A program made the translations under genes and the position numbers. 6,772 bases of DNA from CAZPMO01 sp964587515 (GTDB taxonomy: Bacteria > Pseudomonadota > Alphaproteobacteria > MPNO01). Shown piece by piece: positions 1-4,921 of this stretch. Numbering within the stretch: position 1 is the first letter of the stretch; each line of letters starts with the position of its first letter. The stretch lies in contig CAZPMO010000227.1 of assembly GCA_964587515.1 (NCBI GenBank), forward strand, positions 1 to 6,772. The letters run 5' to 3'. Below the pieces are notes generated by a model. It saw only the letters and a list, made by a program, of their open reading frames with translations, did no database searches and was not told the origin of the DNA.

Positions 1-1
1 G

Positions 2-964
2 GGCGGCGGCGAAGAGCGCCTGGCCGCCGCGGCCGAGTTGCTGCCCGGCCGCGACCTGCGCGACTGGGGCCGACTGCTCGCCGAGCTCACCCCGGTCCAC
101 GGCCGCGGCCGCAACGCCCTCGCCGCCGTCGAGACCGCCCTCCTCGACGCCCTCGGCCGCACCCTCGGCCTATCCGTCGCCCAGCTACTGGGCATCCGGC
201 GCGACCGCGTCCCGGCCTACGCCTCCGGCGGCTACTACTACAACCATCTCCCCGATCGCCGCGACCTGCTGCGCCGGGAAATCGCCGACGCCCGCGAGCG
301 CGGCTTTCGCTACTACAAGATGAAGATCGGCCGCTCCGCCCCGGAGGACGACCTGGACGACATCCGCGCCGCGCTCAACGCCGCCGGCAGCGGTATGCGG
401 GTCGCCGTCGATCCCAACTGCGCCTACTCCTACCCGGTGGCGCTGGAGGTCGGCCGCGCTCTCGATGACCTCGGCGTGCTCTGGTACGAAGAGCCGCTGC
501 CGAAGCGCCAGCTGGATTCCTACCGCGAGCTGCGCGGCAAGCTCGAACTCCCGGTCACCGGCGGCGAGGGCTACGCCGATCTCGTTGAGTTCCAGCAGGC
601 GCTGGCGGCTCGCGCCATGGACATGGTGCAGCCCGACCTCAGCGGCGCCGGCGGCTACGGGGCCTGCCTGGACGTCGCCGCGCTCGCGACGGCCCACGGC
701 GCCGCCTGCTTCCCGCACTGCTGGGCCGACTCGCTGCACATCGTCGCCAGCCTGCATCTGCTGGCCGCCCTGCCGACCACCGCCGGGATCGAGTTCGGCG
801 TGCCGCCGTTGCTCGAATACGACGTCACCGAGAACCCGATCCGCATGGAGCTGCTGGGCGGCGAGCCGCCGGTCGATGCCGACGGTTGCGTGGCCATCCC
901 GGATGCCCCCGGGCTGGGCTTCGACGTCGACCGCGCGGCCCTGGCGAAGTTCGCCGTCGACTGA
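2..964 (+). CDS. Enolase-superfamily enzyme, mandelate racemase subgroup (5' end outside the window)
   Basis: The frame is open from the window edge, so the start codon lies upstream; the TTG at 38 is internal, because reading-through codons precede it. The protein is a two-domain enolase-superfamily enzyme that abstracts the alpha-proton of a carboxylate bound to Mg2+. Counting the Leu codon at 38 as residue 1, I see K94-M-K96 (KxK bases), D125-P-N127, E151 (in YEEP) and E177 (in GGEGY) as metal ligands, then the D200/H227 dyad and E252. From K94 to H227 the spacing equals that of mandelate racemase (K164, K166, D195, N197, E221, E247, D270, H297) with a constant offset of 70, so roughly 55-60 residues are missing upstream. 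Members of this subgroup racemise mandelate or dehydrate sugar acids such as galactarate, fuconate or tartrate; the substrate cannot be read here. It lies 68 bp upstream of a second, divergent superfamily member. Family call is secure, substrate unknown. Confidence 0.93.
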   Translation, partial: GGGEERLAAAAELLPGRDLRDWGRLLAELTPVHGRGRNALAAVETALLDALGRTLGLSVAQLLGIRRDRVPAYASGGYYYNHLPDRRDLLRREIADARERGFRYYKMKIGRSAPEDDLDDIRAALNAAGSGMRVAVDPNCAYSYPVALEVGRALDDLGVLWYEEPLPKRQLDSYRELRGKLELPVTGGEGYADLVEFQQALAARAMDMVQPDLSGAGGYGACLDVAALATAHGAACFPHCWADSLHIVASLHLLAALPTTAGIEFGVPPLLEYDVTENPIRMELLGGEPPVDADGCVAIPDAPGLGFDVDRAALAKFAVD

Positions 965-1032
965 GAACCGGTCCCGGCTTTCTGCTAACTTCCCCGTTAC
1001 CAAACCGGCACCACCGCAAAGGCGGGATCAGG

Positions 1033-2205
1033 ATGAGAGTCACCGAAGTCACGACCCACATAATCAACTCCACCTGGCGCAACCTGGTGTTCGTGCGCGT
1101 ACACACCGACGCCGGCATCATCGGCACCGGCGAGTGCACCCCGGTCTACGCCACCGGCGCGATGGGCACCGAGGCCGCCGCCCGCGAGATCGCCGCCTAT
1201 CACCTGATCGGCCGCGACCCGCTGGACATCGAGGCCTTCTACGACCGCGCCTTCCGCGAGAGCTTCTGGGGACGCAACCCGGGCGTGCTCTTCATGGGTG
1301 GGGTCAGCGGACTCGAACAGGCCCTCTGGGACATCGCCGGCAAGGCTATGGACGTGCCGGTCTGGCGCCTGCTGGGCGGCAAGTGCCGCGACCAGCTGCG
1401 CCTCTACGCCAACGGCTGGTACACCGACGCCCGCACCACCGGCAAGCTGCAGGACTACATCGACTCCGCCAAACGAGTCGTCGACGACGGCTTCACCGCC
1501 ATGAAATTCGACCCCTTCATGGGCAGCCCGACCCTCAACGACGCCATCCCGCCGAAGCACATCGACACCTTCCGGGACGGGCCCATCGTGGAGCGCGTCG
1601 CCGCCGTCCGCGAGGCCGTCGGGCCCGACGTTGACATCATCGTCGAAGTCCACGGCTGGCTCGACGTGCGCACCGCCATCCGCTTCGGCCAGAAGTTCGC
1701 GCCCTACGCCCCGATGGCCTACGAGGAGCCCATCGAACCGACCAACGTCGACGCCATGAAGAAGGTCTCCGACCGCGTCGATATCCCGATCGCCTCGGGC
1801 GAACGCATCTACACCCGCTACGGCTTCCGCGAGTACATCGAGCAGCAGGCGTTGGACATCATCCAGCCGGACATCGGCATCTGCGGCGGCATCGCTGAAA
1901 TCCGCAAGATCGCCGCCCACGCCGAGACCTATCACATCGGTTTCGCGCCCCACAACTGCAACGGGCCGGTCGCCACCGCCGCCACCGTCCACGCCGACTT
2001 CGCCACCACCAACTTCGTCATCCAGGAGTGGTTCCCCTACGAACTGCCGGAGCACTACGGCCTGGTCGACCGCGCCTACGAGCCGACCCACAATGACGGC
2101 TACCTGGACGTGCCCGAGCGACCCGGCCTGGGGGTCGAACTGACCGACCTGGCCCTGGCCAAAAATACCTACAAAGCCCTGCGTGAGGCGCCCGCTTCCA
2201 CCTAG
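1033..2205 (+). CDS. Enolase-superfamily acid-sugar dehydratase, D-galactonate dehydratase-like
   Basis: A complete 390-residue protein, of normal length for the family. The ATG at 1033 is chosen because a GGCGGG Shine-Dalgarno-like stretch sits 6 bases upstream and the protein then begins with the usual first beta strand (MRVTEVTTHI). The frame also runs open upstream, but it would overlap the preceding gene. The N-terminal capping domain covers about residues 1-125 and the barrel follows. Visible active-site residues are K158 (in MKFDP), E205-V-H207, E231 (YEEP), E257 (SGER), D280 (QPD), H307 (APHN) and E332 (QEWF). Each equals the E. coli D-galactonate dehydratase position (183, 185, 209, 235, 258, 285, 310) plus 22, so a sugar-acid dehydratase giving a 2-keto-3-deoxy acid is the best reading. 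The first metal ligand is Glu instead of the Asp of that enzyme. Sugar specificity (galactonate, arabinonate, gluconate or other) is not determined. It is probably cotranscribed with its neighbours, with gaps of 68 and 43 bp. Confidence 0.93.
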   Translation: MRVTEVTTHIINSTWRNLVFVRVHTDAGIIGTGECTPVYATGAMGTEAAAREIAAYHLIGRDPLDIEAFYDRAFRESFWGRNPGVLFMGGVSGLEQALWDIAGKAMDVPVWRLLGGKCRDQLRLYANGWYTDARTTGKLQDYIDSAKRVVDDGFTAMKFDPFMGSPTLNDAIPPKHIDTFRDGPIVERVAAVREAVGPDVDIIVEVHGWLDVRTAIRFGQKFAPYAPMAYEEPIEPTNVDAMKKVSDRVDIPIASGERIYTRYGFREYIEQQALDIIQPDIGICGGIAEIRKIAAHAETYHIGFAPHNCNGPVATAATVHADFATTNFVIQEWFPYELPEHYGLVDRAYEPTHNDGYLDVPERPGLGVELTDLALAKNTYKALREAPAST

Positions 2206-2248
2206 TGCGAGAATAGAGGCCCATCTCCAACCAACGGCGGTAGCGGCC

Positions 2249-3082
2249 ATGGCCCTCACGATCACCGAATTCCGCGCCCGGAAGGGCTCCGACCAGAAGC
2301 TGGCGTTGCTGACCGCCTACGACGCCCCGGCGGCCCGCGCCGTCGAAGCCGCCGGCATCGACGCCATCCTGGTCGGCGACAGCCTGGGCACCAACGTGCT
2401 GGGCTACGACTCGGTCGTGCAGGTGACGGTACGCGACATCGCCCACCACGCCGCCGCCGTCGCCCGCGGCGCCACCGACACCCTGCTGATCGCCGACCTG
2501 CCCTTCATGAGCTACCAGGAATCCGACCGCCAGGCGCTGCGCAACACCCGTCGCCTGATCCAGCGCGGCCGCGCCCATGCGGTGAAACTGGAGGGCGGGC
2601 GCGCCGTCGCCGACCGCATCCGCGCCATCGTGTCCGCCGGGGTGCCGGTGATGGGCCACCTGGGGCTGACCCCGCAGGCAGTGCACCAACTGGGCGGCTT
2701 CCACGCCCAGGCCCGCGACTATGACTCGGCCCGCGCGCTGCTCGACGACGCGCTGGCGATCCAGGAAGCCGGCGCCTTCGCCGTGGTGCTGGAGGCCATC
2801 CCCCACGAACTCGGCCGCATCGTCACCGAGCGGCTGGCGATCCCCACCATCGGCATCGGCGCCGGGCCGGCCTGCGACGGCGAGATCCAGGTCCTGCACG
2901 ACGTCGCCGGCTGGAACCCGGACTTCCTGCCGCGCCACTCGCAGCGCTTCGGCGACTCGGCGAAGGCCACCGCCTACATCGTCGAGCAGTACATCGCGGC
3001 CGTCCGCGGCGGCGAGTTCCCGACGGCGAAGAACAGCTTCAAGATCGCCAAGAAGGTCATCGCGCGGCTCGAAGCGGAGTAG
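2249..3082 (+). CDS. panB: 3-methyl-2-oxobutanoate hydroxymethyltransferase (ketopantoate hydroxymethyltransferase)
   Basis: PanB transfers a hydroxymethyl group from 5,10-methylene-tetrahydrofolate to 2-oxoisovalerate, giving ketopantoate in the cytoplasmic pathway to pantothenate and coenzyme A. The 277-residue protein is slightly longer than E. coli PanB (264) and covers the whole TIM barrel. Seen directly are the start MALTITEFRARKG, VGDSLG with D44/S45, ADLPF with D83, VKLEGG with K113/E115, GHLGLTPQ at 136-143, catalytic E182 in VLEAIP, and the signature IGIGAGPACDGEIQV at 201-215. D44, D83 and E115 match the metal ligands and E182 the catalytic Glu of the family. The ATG at 2249 gives the standard N terminus. 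An in-frame GTG at 2183 would overlap the upstream gene and add 22 unrelated residues. The ribosome site is weak (GGCGGTAG at 2236-2243). It lies 43 bp behind the dehydratase gene. No panC, panD or panE is visible in the window. Confidence 0.97.
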   Translation: MALTITEFRARKGSDQKLALLTAYDAPAARAVEAAGIDAILVGDSLGTNVLGYDSVVQVTVRDIAHHAAAVARGATDTLLIADLPFMSYQESDRQALRNTRRLIQRGRAHAVKLEGGRAVADRIRAIVSAGVPVMGHLGLTPQAVHQLGGFHAQARDYDSARALLDDALAIQEAGAFAVVLEAIPHELGRIVTERLAIPTIGIGAGPACDGEIQVLHDVAGWNPDFLPRHSQRFGDSAKATAYIVEQYIAAVRGGEFPTAKNSFKIAKKVIARLEAE

Positions 3083-3096
3083 CGGGCGGCCCTGCC

Positions 3097-3150
3097 CCTC
3101 GACCCGATCGGCGGGCCGGTCGGGATGGCCCGCCGTCGGCCGATTCGAGG
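3097..3150. other. GC-rich inverted repeat downstream of panB
   Basis: A perfect 9-bp inverted repeat, CGGCGGGCC at 3109-3117 against GGCCCGCCG at 3127-3135, encloses a 9-base loop. A second, outer 6-bp pair, CCTCGA at 3097-3102 and TCGAGG at 3145-3150, is concentric with it. Alternative pairing of ATCGG (3107-3111) with CCGAT (3140-3144) is also possible. The dyad begins 14 bases after the panB stop. There is no T-tract on either side, so it is not a canonical intrinsic terminator. It may slow polymerase or protect the panB mRNA 3' end, which is inference. Confidence 0.5.
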
Positions 3151-3212
3151 TCAGCAACCAGATGAAGCGCGCCGAGGCCGCCCGCCGTTCATCCAGCGCC
3201 GAATCCCGGGGG

Positions 3213-3241
3213 TGGCGACTTTATGTAAAGTAGGCTATCCT
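3213..3241 (+). promoter_or_regulatory. Probable sigma70-type promoter of the DUF4389 gene
   Basis: A -10-like TATCCT at 3236-3241 (4 of 6 consensus bases) lies 17 bases downstream of a weak -35-like TGGCGA at 3213-3218 (3 of 6). The two sit in a short AT-richer patch (3218-3240) in otherwise GC-rich sequence, 36 bases before the GTG start. The consensus match is moderate, so this is a tentative call. Confidence 0.4.
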
Positions 3242-3277
3242 GTCGCCGTCACTGTCAAGCACCGGGGGCAGCAAATC

Positions 3278-3919
3278 GTGACTGACGACACCGGCACCGT
3301 CGAGGCCGCCGCGCCAACATCCGACTATGCGGCCACACTCTGGGCCGAAAAGCCCGAGGCGCCATCCAGGCTAATGGCCGTCCTGCTGATCCTGCTGGTC
3401 AAGCTCATCCTGGCGATTCCGCACTTCGTTGTGCTGTTCTTCTACCAGATCGCGGCCGGCATCATGGCCTGGATCGGCTACTGGATCGTGCTCTTCACCG
3501 GGCAATTGCCCGCCGGGTTTCATGACTTCATCCTCGGTTCGCTGCGCTGGAGCTGGCGACTGACCGCCTGGATATACGGAATCGCCGACGACTACCCGCC
3601 CTTCGCCCCGGAGGGCAACGGCTACCCGGCCGATGTCGACTGCCTGCCCAACGAGTCCCCGAATCGCTGGCTGGCGGTGGCGCGGCTCCTCTACGTCCCG
3701 ATCCTGGTCATGCTGATCCCGCACATCATCGTGCTGTTCTTCCTGGGCATCCTGGCGTTCTTCGTCCTTCTAATAACCCCGTGGGCGGTCATCTTCACCG
3801 GCGGCTACCCGGATTTCTCGTTCGAGATCCTGACCGGCGTGACGCGCTGGCAGCACCGGGTCAACTGCTTCACCTTCGGCCTGGTCGAGCAGTACCCGCC
3901 GTTCCGCATGGGGCACTAG
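3278..3919 (+). CDS. DUF4389-family membrane protein with two tandem homologous units
   Basis: A 213-residue predicted inner-membrane protein of unknown function, matching the DUF4389 pattern (IPHxxVLFF, a hydrophobic stretch, FTG, and a final YPPF). After a polar 30-residue N terminus there are two hydrophobic blocks, about residues 32-76 and 133-175, each long enough for two membrane segments. Residues 47-109 and 148-209 are copies of one unit. Each begins IPH(F/I)(V/I)VLFF, continues to (V/I)(L/I)FTG, and ends with an amphipathic W/R-rich stretch and YPPF. I chose the GTG at 3278, which has a GGGGGC Shine-Dalgarno-like stretch about ten bases upstream and a probable promoter ahead of it. 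The in-frame ATG at 3374 would remove only the polar tail and cannot be fully excluded. There is no signal peptide and no recognised catalytic motif. Its own promoter and the 195-bp gap suggest separate transcription from panB. Confidence 0.85.
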   Translation: MTDDTGTVEAAAPTSDYAATLWAEKPEAPSRLMAVLLILLVKLILAIPHFVVLFFYQIAAGIMAWIGYWIVLFTGQLPAGFHDFILGSLRWSWRLTAWIYGIADDYPPFAPEGNGYPADVDCLPNESPNRWLAVARLLYVPILVMLIPHIIVLFFLGILAFFVLLITPWAVIFTGGYPDFSFEILTGVTRWQHRVNCFTFGLVEQYPPFRMGH

Positions 3920-3940
3920 TCCCGGCCGCGTAGACGCAAA

Positions 3941-3972
3941 AAGGCCCGGGGAAGCGCACTTCCCCGGGCCTT
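3941..3972. terminator. Bidirectional intrinsic terminator between convergent genes
   Basis: A perfect 14-bp stem: AAGGCCCGGGGAAG at 3941-3954 pairs with CTTCCCCGGGCCTT at 3959-3972 around a CGCA loop. It sits 21 bases after the DUF4389 stop and 22 bases beyond the SDR stop, between two converging genes. On the minus strand the stem runs into five T residues (TTTTT then GCG), so it is a canonical rho-independent terminator for the SDR. On the plus strand the following sequence (CGGTCTTTCC) has only a poor T-tract, so termination of the DUF4389 transcript is probably weaker. Confidence 0.9.
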
Positions 3973-3994
3973 CGGTCTTTCCGACCGTTCGCCC

Positions 3995-4741
3995 CTACCC
4001 GAGCGTCAAACCGCCGTCCATGATCACCGTCTGCCCGGTGATCACCTCGGACTCGATCAGGAAGATCGCCGCGTGGGCGATCGACTCCGGCGGGCAGGCC
4101 TTCTTCACCTTGGTCTGGTCGATGTACTGCTGCACGAATTCCTCGTTGCCCTCGACCCAGCGGGTCAGGATCACGCCCGGCGCCAGGGCGTTGACGCGCA
4201 CTTCCGGGGCAAACGCCCGGGCCAGCGACTGGGTCAGCGTGATCAGCGCGCCCTTCGACGCCGCGTAGGCGATCGAGCTGCCCGAGCCGACGATCCCGGC
4301 CAGGGAGGAGATGTTCACGATCGCGGCGCCGTCCGACTTCTGCAGGTGCGGCATCGCCGCCGCCGCCACGAAGAACGGCGCCTTCAGGTTCGTCTGCAGA
4401 ATGTCGTCCCACTTCTCCGAGCTCATCCCGTCCAGGTCGGTGTGGGGCACGAAGTGGGTCATGCCGGCGTTGTTGACCAGCACGTCCAGCCGGCCCAGCT
4501 CGGCCACGGTGTGCGCCACCAGCGCCGCGCCCTGGGCCCGGTCGCTTACGTCCGCCTTAAAGATCGTCGCCGGCACGCCCAGCGCTTTGACCTTCGCCAG
4601 CGTCTCCTCGGCGTCGGCCTGCGAGCGCGAGTAGTTGATGCACACTCCGGCGCCGCGCTCGGCCAGCGCGATCGCCGTCGCCGCCCCGGCGCCGGTCGCC
4701 GAGCCGGTCACCAGGCCGACCCGTCCCTGCAAATCGATCAT
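3995..4741 (-). CDS. Short-chain dehydrogenase/reductase (SDR), FabG-like classical type
   Basis: A 248-residue NAD(P)-dependent oxidoreductase of the classical SDR family, soluble and single-domain. Numbered from the chosen start, it has the Rossmann motif TGSATGAG at 12-19, NNAG at 90-93, N118, S146 and Y159-x3-K163, which together form the Asn-Ser-Tyr-Lys catalytic tetrad, and a C-terminal TGQTVIMDGGLT. The stretch INYSRS at 35-40 after the second strand, with R39, resembles NADP(H)-preferring enzymes such as FabG. I take the ATG at 4741 (complement) because AAGGGAG lies just upstream and the protein then starts MIDLQGRV, as in the family. An ATG 27 bases further upstream would add nine residues without a good ribosome site. 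It is divergent from the aldehyde oxidoreductase gene and ends at the shared hairpin terminator. The substrate is unknown; a 3-oxoacyl-ACP reductase role is possible but there are no fatty-acid genes nearby. An alcohol or sugar dehydrogenase is equally plausible. Confidence 0.95.
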   Translation of the reverse strand: MIDLQGRVGLVTGSATGAGAATAIALAERGAGVCINYSRSQADAEETLAKVKALGVPATIFKADVSDRAQGAALVAHTVAELGRLDVLVNNAGMTHFVPHTDLDGMSSEKWDDILQTNLKAPFFVAAAAMPHLQKSDGAAIVNISSLAGIVGSGSSIAYAASKGALITLTQSLARAFAPEVRVNALAPGVILTRWVEGNEEFVQQYIDQTKVKKACPPESIAHAAIFLIESEVITGQTVIMDGGLTLG

Positions 4742-4808
4742 CGCGCTCTCCCTTGTGGGTGTCGGCACGGCTCCCGCCGCGCGGTTTGAGTTCAGTTTCC
4801 GGACCGTG

Positions 4809-4837
4809 TTGCCGCACTTTTGGTCGGGTTATACACT
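4809..4837 (+). promoter_or_regulatory. aor: Probable sigma70-type promoter of the aldehyde oxidoreductase gene
   Basis: TTGCCG at 4809-4814 and TACACT at 4832-4837 (each 4 of 6 against consensus) are separated by 17 bases, inside an AT-rich patch at 4817-4840. A start of transcription near 4844 would give a leader of nearly 80 bases before the ATG at 4922. On the opposite strand TATAAC (complement of 4828-4833, 5 of 6) overlaps this -10. It could serve the SDR, but no good -35 is seen for it. Confidence 0.45.
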
Positions 4838-4908
4838 AATCCCCTCCTTGGGCCGCGGAAACCGGCGGCAGGATGGCAAGCAGACAGTTCGGGCGGTCGC
4901 CCGCCCGC

Positions 4909-4915
4909 AGGAGGT
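4909..4915 (+). promoter_or_regulatory. aor: Strong Shine-Dalgarno site of the aldehyde oxidoreductase gene
   Basis: AGGAGGT, a full match to the anti-Shine-Dalgarno core, is followed by six bases and the ATG at 4922. It is the strongest ribosome site in the window and fixes this start over the overlapping ATG at 4873 in another frame. A short inverted repeat, CGGGCG-GT-CGCCCG (4890-4903), lies immediately upstream; whether it matters for translation is unknown. Confidence 0.85.
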
Positions 4916-4921
4916 GGAACG

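Noticed and set aside
965..1032. Extended -10-like TGCTAACTT in the gap before the second dehydratase gene, and TGCGAGAAT before panB (2206-2214)
   Set aside because: Neither has a usable -35 at normal spacing, and the short gaps fit one transcript. Both could be weak internal promoters but are not supported well enough to annotate.
185..3157. Long minus-strand open frames (185-1003, 997-2265, 2018-3157) opposite the dehydratase genes and panB
   Set aside because: They lie opposite well-supported genes, are rich in Gly, Val, Ala and Asp as expected of complement frames in GC-rich DNA, and show no recognisable motifs.
3161..3193. Inverted repeat GATGAA (3161-3166) / TTCATC (3188-3193) upstream of the DUF4389 gene
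   Set aside because: A 6-bp pair with a 21-base loop is within chance expectation in such sequence, and there is no T-tract.
4838..4908. Possible molybdenum/tungsten-cofactor riboswitch in the AOR leader
   Set aside because: Attractive because AOR uses a tungstopterin, but the leader is only about 80 bases and I find just one short hairpin, not the multi-helix Moco motif. A covariance-model search would decide.
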